Positions 1 through 9,285 are shown, counted from the stretch's first letter. The stretch: DNA of 64,000 bases from Niastella caeni (GCF_004834005.1 NZ_STFF01000003.1:372001-436000), one strand, 5' to 3'. Translations and numbers: made by a program. Notes: generated from the sequence alone by a model not told the origin.

Positions 1-317
1 GGATTAAAGGAAGTGGTGAGCATAATGACAATGATACTGCTTTTATGTTCTTCCGGCAGCGCTTCATACCGTTGTAAGAATTCCCACCCATCCATGGCCG
101 GCATATTAATATCCAGGAAGATAATTTCCGGGGTGGGACAATTTTTGTTCAGGGGTGCGGGCTGACCGGCGCAGGAAAGATAGTCTAATGCTTCGCGGGC
201 GCCAGGAATGATCTTAATATGATGGGTACACTCCAACTCTTCAACAGCTATCTTATTTAAAAAGTTAGTAGGTTCATCATCATCAACTAATAAAATGCAA
301 TTTAATTTCACCTTCAT
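1..317 (-). CDS. Response regulator receiver protein (C-terminus cut by window edge)
   Basis: The first 105 codons are visible and the gene runs off the left edge. The CheY-like fold is clear: an acidic pocket VDDDE at residues 11-15, the phospho-acceptor Asp69 in FLDINMP, and the conserved Thr of the LTT motif at 101-102. The start ATG at 317 sits just ahead of the first beta strand, so no upstream domain is missing. The gene lies about 500 bp downstream of, and in the same direction as, the histidine kinase at 817-2337. It is therefore a plausible phospho-acceptor partner, although the gap makes co-transcription uncertain. No output domain is visible in the part present; many regulators of this type are single-domain. 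Confidence 0.88.
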   Translation of the reverse strand, partial: MKVKLNCILLVDDDEPTNFLNKIAVEELECTHHIKIIPGAREALDYLSCAGQPAPLNKNCPTPEIIFLDINMPAMDGWEFLQRYEALPEEHKSSIIVIMLTTSFN

Positions 318-740
318 AACAAAGATGCTTTCAGTATAAGTTAAAATGGGAATTTAATAAAAGAGTCAACGTTTAAACATACTTATAGGACTGCAGGTCG
401 TTGCACTACAAACCAGCCAGTTGTGTACAATGGCATTACGACAGCCTGCTAAATTTAAACAGTAACCTGTTCAAAAAAAAAATCAATACGAAGCGGGGGA
501 TGTTGGACGCAGTTTCCGATGACTAATTCACGAACATCTCTGGGTAAAATCAGGAAACCGCAGTTTCTTTATGCCCGTATAATTTTCGTAGGGTTACTGG
601 CTTACTGGTCAATTGTGAACCGAATAAAGGTAAAATATAAACGCGAATTAAAATATAATTAATTCCCCATGTATACGTTTTCACTTATACGTTACATGCA
701 CTAAAGCGTTTTTACGTCAGGAAACCAGTCCATAATTGCT
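318..740. other. Intergenic region, nothing recognised
   Basis: The spacer between the response regulator and the histidine kinase carries no open frame with family similarity on either strand, and I see no clear terminator or promoter motif. The sequence is AT-rich, with stops in all frames. Confidence 0.5.
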
Positions 741-816
741 GATTTCGGGATTGCGGGATTTTGTGATTTCTATATTTCCCAATCCCCCAATCCCTAAATC
801 TCAAAATCCGAAATCT
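741..816. repeat. Word-like inverted repeat (GATTT/AAATC family) 3' of the histidine kinase
   Basis: A left arm built of GATTTCGGGATT-like words is followed by a right arm built of AATCCC and AAATCTCAAAATCC words, the reverse complement with scatter. The element ends at the kinase stop codon, so a transcript leaving that gene could fold into a long imperfect hairpin. A related half-element lies at 46899-46934, downstream of the ABC ATPase gene. Confidence 0.6.
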
Positions 817-2337
817 TTAAAGCGCGCTATCTGCAATAGTGAAATAGAACGTACTCCCTACCCCGGGTTCTGATTGCACCCAGATCTTTCCACCATGCAA
901 TTCTGCAATTTTTTTGCAGTGCGCGAGGCCTATTCCCGATCCATCATACATTGCCCGGTTATGCAAGCGCTGAAAAATTACAAAGATCCTTTCCAGGTAT
1001 TGGTCTTCGATACCAATGCCATTGTCGCGTACAGAAAATTGCCATCCCCCATTGGTTTGCAGGGCATCGATATACAATACCGGTTTCAGGTCAGGCTTTC
1101 TGAACTTGATTGAATTACTTACCAGGTTCTGAAAAAGAGATTTCAATTCGGTGGGATAAGCATTGCAAAGAACCGGTAATGCGCCCGTCTTAATAATAGC
1201 CTCATTCTCTTCGATCATTGTATGCAGATCTGCCAGCACTTCCTTTACGATCACATTGCAATCGACCTGGCGGCACTCTTTTTCGCGGCCAATACGGGAA
1301 TAATCAAGCAGGTCTTTGATCAGGGTTTTCATTCTGCCCGAAGCCTGAACAACATAATCAATGTATTGATCGGCCGAAGGGTCCAAACGGCCCTGGTATT
1401 GTTTACGCAATAACTGAACAAAGCCCGACGTGGTTTGCAGCGGTTCCTGCAGGTCGTGCGACGCTACATACGCAAACTGTTCCAGTTCTTTGTTCTTTCT
1501 TTCCAGTTCTGCTGTACGTTGCTGTACCTTTCTTTCCAAATTAATATTGGCCTCGCGAATGGTTTTCTCCATTAGCTTTTTTTCGGAAATGTCGCGAATG
1601 GCGGCCGAGATCAATAAGCCTTCTTCCGTCACCAATGGGCTAAGCGTGATCTCTATCGGAAATTGTTCCCCTTCTTTACGAATGCCAACCAATTCTTCTC
1701 TCTCTGTTATGGGCTTTAAACCGGTATTTTGTATTTGTTTGAAATCGTCGTACTGCAAGGGCATCAACCTGTTTACTTTCTCACCGATCATTTCTTCGCG
1801 GGTATAACCAAACATTTTTACCGTTTGCGCATTTACCAGTTGAATGATCCCATCTTCGTTCACGATCACCATGGAATCGGGCGCCGATTCAAGCAGGTTC
1901 CTGAATTTTTCTTCCGCCTTTTTACGCTGCTCTACTTCTGCCTCCAGTTCGGCCGACGACCGTAAGGTAAAAGCCACCGGCAATACTTTGATCAGGTAAA
2001 AAACGGTTGTCCAGCTTAAAATACCGGTAAATGCCCGCACCAGCGCATTCACGCGGTATAGGGGAAACCAAAAAGTTACGGCATCAAAAAAGTGAGTAGC
2101 GCCACAGGCGAGAATAAAACCGGCAAATAAAAAGTAAATACGAATGAACCGGGCGTCATGCTTTTTAGAAATGTACCGGATAATGATGAGGGGAATGGCA
2201 AAGTAAGCAGACCACACCAGCATATCGCTTATGATGTACAACCATCCATGAAATTCAGTCCATTTACCACAATGCCAGCGTGGAGGCCAATCTGATGTAT
2301 CTAATAATTTCCTGAAGAATTCGGCTACCTGTTTCAT
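817..2337 (-). CDS. Sensor histidine kinase with ethylene-receptor-like membrane domain and PAS domain
   Basis: 506 aa from ATG 2337; the frame extends 11 codons further only to a TTG, so the ATG is preferred. Residues about 31-119 form three hydrophobic segments. The first two contain SDMLVWSAYFAIP and FILACGATH, which match the ethylene-binding domain of plant ETR1. Asp38, Tyr45, Ile48, Pro49, Ile75, Cys78 and His82 fall at the same spacing as ETR1 Asp25, Tyr32, Ile35, Pro36, Ile62, Cys65 and His69. A PAS domain follows (about 143-252), then a coiled coil, a HisKA domain with the phospho-accepting His294 in ASHDLQEPL, and an HATPase_c domain (N-box Asn408, DNGIGI 438-443, GSGIGLA 466-472). 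All catalytic boxes look intact. The likely partner is the regulator at 1-317. Ligand binding is inferred from sequence only. Confidence 0.9.
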   Translation of the reverse strand: MKQVAEFFRKLLDTSDWPPRWHCGKWTEFHGWLYIISDMLVWSAYFAIPLIIIRYISKKHDARFIRIYFLFAGFILACGATHFFDAVTFWFPLYRVNALVRAFTGILSWTTVFYLIKVLPVAFTLRSSAELEAEVEQRKKAEEKFRNLLESAPDSMVIVNEDGIIQLVNAQTVKMFGYTREEMIGEKVNRLMPLQYDDFKQIQNTGLKPITEREELVGIRKEGEQFPIEITLSPLVTEEGLLISAAIRDISEKKLMEKTIREANINLERKVQQRTAELERKNKELEQFAYVASHDLQEPLQTTSGFVQLLRKQYQGRLDPSADQYIDYVVQASGRMKTLIKDLLDYSRIGREKECRQVDCNVIVKEVLADLHTMIEENEAIIKTGALPVLCNAYPTELKSLFQNLVSNSIKFRKPDLKPVLYIDALQTNGGWQFSVRDNGIGIEDQYLERIFVIFQRLHNRAMYDGSGIGLAHCKKIAELHGGKIWVQSEPGVGSTFYFTIADSAL

Positions 2338-2509
2338 GACAAAGGTTTTATTACTGTATAGTAAATACAATAACCAATTAAAATGCTACTAATATAACTA
2401 TGGGAATGTGATGAAGGTGAGCCTAACCTAACCAGAAAGCAATTGATGTATCGCTGTGCCTAAGGTAGCATAAAAAGTTGAAAAAAGGGTATGGTAACTA
2501 GGCAAAATG

Positions 2510-2549
2510 AAAAGGCCAGTAGTCCGGACAAACAGACCACTGACCTTTT
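2510..2549 (-). terminator. Hairpin after the DUF4249 gene
   Basis: The arms at 2510-2524 and 2535-2549 pair over 15 positions with two G-U-compatible mismatches around a 10-nt loop. The A-rich and T-rich outer ends would give a U-tract in either direction. It begins 30 bp past the stop of the DUF4249 gene and separates that operon from the histidine kinase gene, so a role as terminator is likely. Confidence 0.55.
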
Positions 2550-2578
2550 CAACTTATTAAATTACCAGATTATCAACC

Positions 2579-3451
2579 TTACTCTACTTTCCTGGTAGCC
2601 GATGTTTCAGCAACAGTACCAAACCAACCGTAGATCTTTGTTTTGCTGGTTGATTGCAGGTTCTTCAGGTTGGCCGGAACGTTATGCAATACTTTTCCAA
2701 ATAAACCATCATTGGTTAACTGCGCCTGCACCTGTTCCATAAACTCATACGATGGTTCCGACATAGAACGGATCAACACTTTTACATTGTCGCCTTTTTC
2801 GTATGGTTTTTCGCCCGATGTAACGCCATCACGGAACGGAGGAATAAAGGCAAAACCATCGGTGATCCCTTCATCGCCACCAAATGATCCGTCGACACTA
2901 AGCATTTCACCAACATGATAATTAAGTGCTCCATTGCGATAAGTCCGGATCCAGTAATAATCAACAGCACCGATCAAATCGCGCACATACAGTTTTACGT
3001 AATAGCCTTCTTCATCTTCTCCATCTGCTTCTTTAAACGCAGACGTCAGGGAATCGATGGTGGTATTGCGTTTCAGATCATCGGTTGCCTCAAACTGCTC
3101 GCCCTTCCAGTTAATACTTAATTTATACGAATGGCCTACTACACCAATGGGATTGCTACCGGCATCATAGTGATAAGCGCCGTTCTGATACGTGAACGGA
3201 TACGATTTACCTGCCGTAATGTCTGTCACGGTGATCTGTGCATCGGAAATCACTTCCGCTGCATTCGAGCTCAGATAATCGGTAGCCTTCAAAAATTTAA
3301 TGGTTTGAACACCCGGCTGATTGGTGATCCAGGCATCAACATAAGGCAGGTCTTCGCCATTGGGCAGATCGAGGTCAATGACCCGCTCGCAGGCGGTAAA
3401 AGAAGCTCCTAATAATACTATTGAAATATATTTGATTATTGAGTTACGCAT
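2579..3451 (-). CDS. DUF4249 family lipoprotein, partner of a TonB-dependent receptor
   Basis: 290 aa. An N-terminal hydrophobic signal ends in a lipobox with Cys21 (FTAC), so the protein should be lipid-anchored in the envelope, probably at the outer membrane. The region after the signal (YVDAWITN, then a beta-rich immunoglobulin-like stretch with ITVTD and GHSYKL) fits the DUF4249 family, which in Bacteroidota is typically encoded next to a TonB-dependent receptor, as here. The start ATG at 3451 lies 165 bp downstream of the receptor stop, and that gap holds a tandem repeat. The substrate is unknown. A role as a surface-exposed accessory of the receptor, analogous in position to SusD, is inferred from gene order. 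Confidence 0.85.
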   Translation of the reverse strand: MRNSIIKYISIVLLGASFTACERVIDLDLPNGEDLPYVDAWITNQPGVQTIKFLKATDYLSSNAAEVISDAQITVTDITAGKSYPFTYQNGAYHYDAGSNPIGVVGHSYKLSINWKGEQFEATDDLKRNTTIDSLTSAFKEADGEDEEGYYVKLYVRDLIGAVDYYWIRTYRNGALNYHVGEMLSVDGSFGGDEGITDGFAFIPPFRDGVTSGEKPYEKGDNVKVLIRSMSEPSYEFMEQVQAQLTNDGLFGKVLHNVPANLKNLQSTSKTKIYGWFGTVAETSATRKVE

Positions 3452-3510
3452 TGTGTTATTATTTTATCATTTATCTTATGCACCTCGGCTTCGCTCGGTG
3501 CTTTTCCGCC

Positions 3511-3618
3511 AATTCTTCGGCTCCGCTCAATTCTTCGGCTCCGCTCAATTCTTCGACTCCGCTCAATTCTTCGACTCCGCTCAATTCTTCGACTCCGCTC
3601 AATTCTTCGACTCCGCTC
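3511..3618. repeat. Six tandem 18-bp repeats between receptor and lipoprotein genes
   Basis: Six head-to-tail copies of AATTCTTCGRCTCCGCTC run without spacers. The first two have G and the last four A at the variable position. The last copy overlaps the stop codon of the TonB-dependent receptor by two bases. A diverged unit (CTCGGCTTCGCTCGGTG) precedes the array at about 3484-3500. The word resembles the dispersed CTGAGCGAAGTCGAAG motif seen at 39164-39183. Confidence 0.95.
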
Positions 3619-5986
3619 AGAACTTGAAATTCCAGGTTACAGAAGGTATCAGTGATCCTATGATGGATAAACGGACAGCTTCTTTCTTTTCAGGCTCGTC
3701 CTGGTTTTGCCGGAAATAGATGCTGTATGCGTTCTGGCGTGCATATAAGTTGTAAATACCAAACACCCACTCCTGTTTCATTTTTTTGCCCTGGCGTCCT
3801 TTCATGGTAGCCGAAACGTCGAGGCGATGGTAAGCCGGCAACCTGAAATCGTTGCGTTTGTTAGAGCTGTTGTAAGGAATGGCCAAGCCCTGAATATCTA
3901 AACGGGCATCGGGGAAAGTGGAAGGCGTTCCGGAACCATACGTGAAATTACCAGAGAACTCCCATTTATCATTCAGGTGGTGTATTACACAGGCATTGAT
4001 CACATTCGTACGGTCGTAGCGGCTCAAATACCAGTCATTATTGCTGATGCCCGGCGTTTTGCGCAATGATCTCGACCAGGTATAGTTCACCCATCCCTGC
4101 CATTTACCGGTTTCTTTTTTCACTTCCAGCTCGGCGCCATACGATTTTCCTTTACCGGTGAGCAGGTCGGCTTCAACAAACTGGTTCAGATCGAGGTTAG
4201 CATTATCAATATAATCAAGCAGATCATTCATCTTCTTATAGAAAGTTTCAACAGAAAGCTCTACCGGCCATCCTTCGGGCAGAGTAACAAACCCAACAGA
4301 ATACTGGTCGGTCATAGAAGGTTTGATGTTGTTGGTGCTGGGGAAATATAAGTCAACCGGTGTGGGCGAAGCTGTATTCGACAACAGGTGAATATATTGC
4401 GTAGAGCGGGTATAGCCAGCTTTAAGGAAGGTATTCTTTTTTAACTCATACTTCAATGAAACGCGTGGTTCAAAGAAAAACCATTCTTCCACCGGCTTTT
4501 TGCTGCTCACTTCTTCAACCTTATCGAGCGGTTTGCGAATATTGGCAGTGGTATCTCTGAAATAGAAAACAGATGTATTGCCCAGGTAAGCATAGCGGTT
4601 CAGTCGAACGCCGGCCTGTAACTGCAATTTGGAATTCACCTTCCAGGTATCTTCCAAAAAAGCAGCGGTCTCTGCTCCAAAGCGGCGCTTTAATGAGATC
4701 TCATTTTTTGCACCATCGCTGGTAGCTACGCCTTTACCGGGGAAGAAATCGTAATAGATCACATTCACACCGGTCTTGATCGTGTGCTTATTGCTTGCAT
4801 ACCAGGTAAGCGACGGTTTTATACCGTAGGTTTGAATATCTGAGGTCCAGTCGTACCCCTGCGGAATTTCATCATCCGATTTAAACTTCAGGCTGTAATC
4901 GTATTTAGAATAATATACGCTGGTATTTAAAAACAATTTGCGATTGAACAAATGGTTCCAACGGAAAGTACCGGTGGTATTACCCCATTTGAATTTCACC
5001 TGTTCGCCAAAGCCAAATACATCACGACCAAAATAACCACTCAGGTAAATGGTGTTCTTTTCATTCAATTGATAATTCATTTTGGCAGTGAGGTCATAAA
5101 AATACATTGTGCTGTTGCGGTCTTCCGCCTTCAGGAAGGGTTTAGCCAGCACATCTATATAAGAACGGCGGGCTGCCACCACAAAGGAAGAGCGGTCTTT
5201 TTGCAGCGGGCCTTCCACAGCTATACGGCTGAACACATTACCAATACCGCCATTCACCGCAAACTTCTGGTTATTTCCTTCCTTCATACGGATATCCAGC
5301 ACCGAAGAAGTACGGCCGCCATATTCAGCAGGAAAAGCGCTTTTATACATGGTCACGTTCTTTACCGCATCGGGGTTGAACACAGAGAAGAAACCCAATA
5401 AGTGTGAAGAGTTGTAAACAGGCGCTTCATCCATGATGATGAGGTTTTCATCAACATTACCACCACGCACATTAAAACCGGCAGAACCCTCCCCTACAGT
5501 GGTAATACCAGGTAAGGTAAGCAGGGCTTTTACCACATCAGGTTCGCCCATGAATGCCGGGATCTTTTTTATTTGAGCGGCGCTTAATTGTTGAATACCC
5601 ATACCTACCGTATTGGTACGGCGCAATCTTTTTTCGCCGGTGATCACTACTTCCTGCATGTCTTTGCCGGCAGTGGCCAGTGAAGCATCGATAGTGGTAT
5701 TGCCTTTTAATTCAATTTCTTTTTGATACGCTTTAAACCCTGAATAGGTGACCAGCATGGTATACTTACCGGCCGGCAGGGTAATGGAGTAATAACCATA
5801 TGAATTGGTCATAACTGCTACGCCGGAAGGCTGAAGGGTGATGGTAGCATTGATCAGTACTTCACCACTGGATCCATCTTTAATATACCCATTTATGGTG
5901 TATTTGCCGGTTTGTGCCTGCAAAGCCCCCAGGGCGAATAATAGGATAAAACAAGTAACAGAAAAACGCATCAACTGTCGAATCAT
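3617..5986 (-). CDS. TonB-dependent outer-membrane receptor with carboxypeptidase-regulatory-like N-terminal domain
   Basis: 789 aa. A signal peptide ends near residue 24 (ALQAQ). Residues about 27-105 are a CarboxypepD_reg-like beta sandwich (GYIKDGSSGEVLINATI, then ATAGKDMQEVVITGEKR). The plug domain follows with GFNVRGGNVDENLIIMDEAP and FNPDAVKNVTMYKS, and then the beta-barrel. The chain ends in an aromatic residue (NFKF), as outer-membrane barrels usually do. It imports an unknown substrate through the outer membrane using TonB energy. The DUF4249 lipoprotein gene follows in the same direction and probably forms a two-gene operon with it. There is no SusD, glycoside hydrolase or siderophore gene nearby to suggest a substrate. 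Confidence 0.93.
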   Translation of the reverse strand: MIRQLMRFSVTCFILLFALGALQAQTGKYTINGYIKDGSSGEVLINATITLQPSGVAVMTNSYGYYSITLPAGKYTMLVTYSGFKAYQKEIELKGNTTIDASLATAGKDMQEVVITGEKRLRRTNTVGMGIQQLSAAQIKKIPAFMGEPDVVKALLTLPGITTVGEGSAGFNVRGGNVDENLIIMDEAPVYNSSHLLGFFSVFNPDAVKNVTMYKSAFPAEYGGRTSSVLDIRMKEGNNQKFAVNGGIGNVFSRIAVEGPLQKDRSSFVVAARRSYIDVLAKPFLKAEDRNSTMYFYDLTAKMNYQLNEKNTIYLSGYFGRDVFGFGEQVKFKWGNTTGTFRWNHLFNRKLFLNTSVYYSKYDYSLKFKSDDEIPQGYDWTSDIQTYGIKPSLTWYASNKHTIKTGVNVIYYDFFPGKGVATSDGAKNEISLKRRFGAETAAFLEDTWKVNSKLQLQAGVRLNRYAYLGNTSVFYFRDTTANIRKPLDKVEEVSSKKPVEEWFFFEPRVSLKYELKKNTFLKAGYTRSTQYIHLLSNTASPTPVDLYFPSTNNIKPSMTDQYSVGFVTLPEGWPVELSVETFYKKMNDLLDYIDNANLDLNQFVEADLLTGKGKSYGAELEVKKETGKWQGWVNYTWSRSLRKTPGISNNDWYLSRYDRTNVINACVIHHLNDKWEFSGNFTYGSGTPSTFPDARLDIQGLAIPYNSSNKRNDFRLPAYHRLDVSATMKGRQGKKMKQEWVFGIYNLYARQNAYSIYFRQNQDEPEKKEAVRLSIIGSLIPSVTWNFKF

Positions 5987-6441
5987 AAAAATTGTGGTTT
6001 GAGAAAATTAGACAACGGGGATACTATTCACCCCTATTGGGTTGTAATAATTTTTTTAAAGAATCTTTTTTATAGCACATTTTGCACATATAATGCAATA
6101 ATCATATACAGCCATGCAAATAACGACCGTTTGTAGCAATGCCTACCCAAATATTACATGACAGGTTCACACTTATGCCCTTTCTTTTTAAAATAAAGCG
6201 GCCCCTGCTGCGCCTAAAGGGGCAGACGAATGGAAGGTTAATAAATTGTAAAATTCAAACAAAAAGGTATATAACGAACCGGAAGAATGACATGTAGAAA
6301 TTAACCTCTTTATTATGATCACGGATCACCTGTGGTTTAAACAACCTGGTATAAACAGCAAACAGGAATACAGGAAATATTCATACAACCCCAGTTTTTT
6401 AAGAAGATCCCTGGCTATTTTCATCATAGACCTGTGCCTGA
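5987..6441. other. Intergenic region upstream of the receptor, with a small GC-rich hairpin
   Basis: This should hold the receptor promoter, but I cannot place a convincing Bacteroidota TTTG/TAnnTTTG pair. A 6-bp stem (6201-6206 with 6218-6223) followed on the minus strand by a T-rich tract could be a terminator for transcription arriving from the accessory region to the right. The last 140 bp before the long repeat show no recognisable gene. Confidence 0.4.
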
Positions 6442-6620
6442 AAAATGTCCCCTGATTATACATATTGGTTGTGCCGGTATCGGTAATTGTAGTATAGCTC
6501 ACGCAGTTGTGCAAATTCTTCTGGCTTATCACCAACCGCTGATCCCCTATACCTTCAAAGCCGGTATAAGGAAGGTCATACACCGTATTAACGATACCCC
6601 GGCCCTAAAGAGGAGCGCCT
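6442..6620 (-). pseudogene. Fragment of an RHS-type gene (second subfamily)
   Basis: On the minus strand the frame reads TVYDLPYTGFEGIGDQRLVI and then SYTTITDTGTTNMYNQGTF, which matches the YD-repeat style of Bacteroidota RHS proteins. It is not a piece of the intact RHS gene at 21608-30217. The fragment has neither RHS start nor tip. A second copy at about 19767-19945 continues into further RHS sequence, so this one is the truncated relative. Confidence 0.6.
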
Positions 6621-7001
6621 TACTTATTTGTACTCAACTTTTGTAATACTATTTAGCTCCGGTTGCGTCGCACTCTTGTACTTTCGGTAATTCTAATCAA
6701 CTTATTATGTCAAAGAGCTTTGATCTATTTTTTAATCTTCCCGATAGCTCTGAGCGAAAATACCACTGGCAGTGACTGATAACACAAATGTATACCAGCC
6801 ACCACGCCGTTTTTTCAAAAATGTGATGGTGTTTTGTTTTAGATGTGACGGCCTTCGGAAAGTGGTGTGATGAATAGCATTTTCTCCTCGAAAACATCTT
6901 TTTTTTGGGACGGTGTTCGATAAATGGTGTGACGAACAGTTCAAAACGTGTGATGAAAAACACAGCCTCCTCTTTGCCTCCTCGGCTCCTCCTCTGTTCC
7001 A

Positions 7002-7038
7002 CCTCTTTGCCTCCTCGGAATCCGAGGAGGCAAAGAGG
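7002..7038. repeat. 18-bp-arm perfect inverted repeat in repeat copy A
   Basis: The arms 7002-7019 and 7021-7038 are exact reverse complements around a single base. Partial direct copies of the arm (CTCTTTGCCTCCTCGG) precede it at about 6970-6985, and GAGGACC words follow. The structure is conserved at 20326-20362 in copy B, so it is a fixed part of the repeated element. It could extrude as a cruciform or fold as RNA. Confidence 0.9.
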
Positions 7039-7228
7039 ACCCAATGAGGACCTAAAGAGGTATCATCGAGGTAGCATTGAGCTCACACATTGTTATACTT
7101 TTTCGCCTGCATTATGAAGGGTTCGGTAACTTTACACCGCATTTCTACATCATGAAAACATCCTATCACCCTGCAATGCCAGGTTTCTACATTGGCCACT
7201 TGCGTCAGTTTTCTGATAATCAATACTT

Positions 7229-7438
7229 GATTTTATAAAAATTGATACTCCCCCGACTTTATTTCCCTTGCTTTTGGCCGTACTTGTTAACCGTTGGATG
7301 GACAGCTCTCTATTATACCCTTTAGCACTTGGTGTTTGCTTAGCTGTTGATGCTGTAGTGCCCTTTCTGCTGCTCTCACTGCAGAAGCATTTTGGGTCAT
7401 CTGCATTTCAAGTCGAGAAGAAGAACCAAACCCGGTAA
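7229..7438 (+). other. Hydrophobic open frame, possible degraded gene end
   Basis: Sixty-nine codons are open, with an internal ATG at 7298, and read as two hydrophobic stretches followed by a polar tail (QVEKKNQTR). The first part is shared with the end of repeat copy B; the tail is unique to this place. It is bounded upstream by a stop and has no credible start, so it may be the 3' remnant of a membrane-protein gene. I do not recognise the family, and chance openness is possible. Confidence 0.2.
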
Positions 7439-7509
7439 ATAGATTTTCTCCACTCAAAAGCATGAGTTCCTTTTTAACTGTTTTGATCGGGAATTGATTC
7501 TATTAAAAA

Positions 7510-9240
7510 TTATTTTGTAAACCACTGAGAGCCGTTACTGTATACTTCTATCGAACCATAATTAACTGAGATTGTTTTGGAAGATGCACCATCAATAGTA
7601 CCGCCAGCGGTTACGTTTATGGTTATGTTATATGTTGTTGCAGCGCCGCTTTCATCTTTAATGATCATTATGCGATTTGTCATAGAAGAGGCAGCCGGCA
7701 GGGTTACTGTCCGGGCAGCAGTCAGTGCAGTAAAAGCAATCAGGTAATCCGAAGCAAGCGCGGAATAACCAGCATCGTTTACGGGTGTACGGGTAATTTG
7801 AGGAAGGTTCCAGCCTGCCATTTTAAATACATTACCATTAGCGTCAACAACCACGGGCTTACAGTTTGCAGTATCAGTCTGAGCAACAATATTTGGCATT
7901 TTCAGGGTATCGCTGATGAAAGCGGTGCCAAGGATTTGTACCCTGTTACCATTATCTGTTTGATTTGACGTGGCACCGATTATTACATTCTGGTCGCTTT
8001 TACCTAATCTAACAATATTGCTTTGGTTATTTGTTATTCCCTGACCAATAATTACTGTATTTGTTACAGAAGATGTTGTTGTGAAATTAGCCCCTAAAAT
8101 AATATTATTATTGCCAATAGCACCTCCGCTACTGATAAGACCTGCCCCCATAATAACATTCGCATTACCAACCTGCGATCCATTACTTATCGACTTTGAC
8201 CCTAATAAAACATTATCGGCCCCAACCAGGCTGTTGGTACACAAAGAATCCCCAATTCCAATATTCCTGTTGCCTAATGTATTACTATAAAAACATTTGA
8301 AACCAATTCCAATATTATCTGAAAAGTTGGATGTGGTAACACCTGCTTCTGCAAGGGCGCCAATCCCTATGGCAAGGTTGTTATTCCCTGTTTTCAATTT
8401 TTGAAGCGCGGAGGTTACAACCTGGCTTCCTCCAATGCAAATATTATTTGAGCCTGTAGTAAGACTTGTGGCAGAGGTGTATCCAAATGCAAAATTATTT
8501 GAACCTGTAGTCAACGATTCCAACGTAAATCCTCCTACCGCAACATTTCCACTACCAGTTGTTGCAAGCGTTAATGCCCTATGACCAACTGCGGTATTTC
8601 TTGAACCAGAAGTAACACTCTTCCCTGCCTCAAATCCTATAAATGTATTTCGAATTGCTCCTGCTATTTGAGCGCTACCGGCTTTCCGGCCAATCATCAT
8701 ATTGGCATTATTAGCAGTGTCGAAAAAACTAATCCTTCCCAATTCAGTACCATATCCATCCAAAAATTGAATTATTGGCGAGGTCACTGTTTTAGTTGGG
8801 CTTGTATACAATTTTAAACAACCCGTATCATTAATATTTTTGAATCGAACATCAAACCCTTCCATTGGAATTTCTCTGTTTGACTTCAGTGCAGCCGGAT
8901 CATTTATTGCACCAACAGATTGCCCTAATTGTACTGATTTTCCATCTATACTCAGTCCATTATCAGCTATTATATTACCCTGAATAATTATTGTATCATC
9001 GCCCAACACCAGGGTTGAATCGTTCAGCTTTACCGCTCGTCTGAACTCCGTTCTTCCCCTGCCTTTATTATACAAAAAGCCAGGCACGTTCTGCGTATGA
9101 TTCTCAATGATCAGCTCCGCCGTATCGCAGGTGTTGGTGATCTTTACACTATCGGCTTTGATGGAGTAAATGAAAGGTTGTTGGGCGTGAAGAGATTTTT
9201 CGATGCACAAGAGAATAACGATAATCAGGAACTTTCTCAT
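7510..9240 (-). CDS. Secreted fibre-like protein with YadA-head-type repeats
   Basis: 576 aa. A signal peptide (MRKFLIIVILLCIEKSLHAQ) is followed by a leader of about 100 residues (FIYSIKADSVKITNTCDTAE, then NKGRGRTEF) shared with the next gene and with several broken copies nearby. Residues about 195-405 form repeats of roughly 14-25 residues with the pattern N-x-[AI]-x-[IVL]-G (NTAVGHRAL, NNICIGG, NNLAIGIGAL, RNIGIGDSL). These match the left-handed beta-roll head of trimeric adhesins and some phage tail fibres. The C-terminal 90 residues are beta-rich and end SNGSQWFTK. It is probably a surface or fibre protein; oligomerisation and target are unknown. The gene is 45 bp downstream of its paralogue. 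Confidence 0.7.
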   Translation of the reverse strand: MRKFLIIVILLCIEKSLHAQQPFIYSIKADSVKITNTCDTAELIIENHTQNVPGFLYNKGRGRTEFRRAVKLNDSTLVLGDDTIIIQGNIIADNGLSIDGKSVQLGQSVGAINDPAALKSNREIPMEGFDVRFKNINDTGCLKLYTSPTKTVTSPIIQFLDGYGTELGRISFFDTANNANMMIGRKAGSAQIAGAIRNTFIGFEAGKSVTSGSRNTAVGHRALTLATTGSGNVAVGGFTLESLTTGSNNFAFGYTSATSLTTGSNNICIGGSQVVTSALQKLKTGNNNLAIGIGALAEAGVTTSNFSDNIGIGFKCFYSNTLGNRNIGIGDSLCTNSLVGADNVLLGSKSISNGSQVGNANVIMGAGLISSGGAIGNNNIILGANFTTTSSVTNTVIIGQGITNNQSNIVRLGKSDQNVIIGATSNQTDNGNRVQILGTAFISDTLKMPNIVAQTDTANCKPVVVDANGNVFKMAGWNLPQITRTPVNDAGYSALASDYLIAFTALTAARTVTLPAASSMTNRIMIIKDESGAATTYNITINVTAGGTIDGASSKTISVNYGSIEVYSNGSQWFTK

Positions 9241-9285
9241 AAACTTCGAATGGTTTTATGTTATAATATTCGGTTACTACTTTAA

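Larger units (their letters stand above)
6442..7316. repeat. Long dispersed repeat, copy A (875 bp)
   Basis: Nearly identical to 19767-20951 in the same orientation. Copy A lacks about 312 bp that copy B has at 20499-20810, but the flanking parts align closely. In minus-strand order the element holds a repeat-rich non-coding part, a perfect GC-rich palindrome, several TGTGAYG words, a 23-bp motif shared with two other places in the window, and a fragment of an RHS-type coding sequence. No transposase is visible in or next to it. It borders the accessory region on the left. Confidence 0.85.

Noticed and set aside
3511..3618. Possible CRISPR array
   Set aside because: Units are contiguous 18-mers with no spacers, and no cas genes are present.
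6697..7044. 115-codon frame conserved at 20021-20368
   Set aside because: Conservation is explained by duplication of the DNA itself. The frame crosses the palindrome and a run of TGTGAYG words, and its composition is unlike a protein. Left as non-coding repeat.
8000..8650. Periodic DNA in the fibre gene
   Set aside because: The periodicity comes from YadA-head-like protein repeats, not from an independent DNA repeat.
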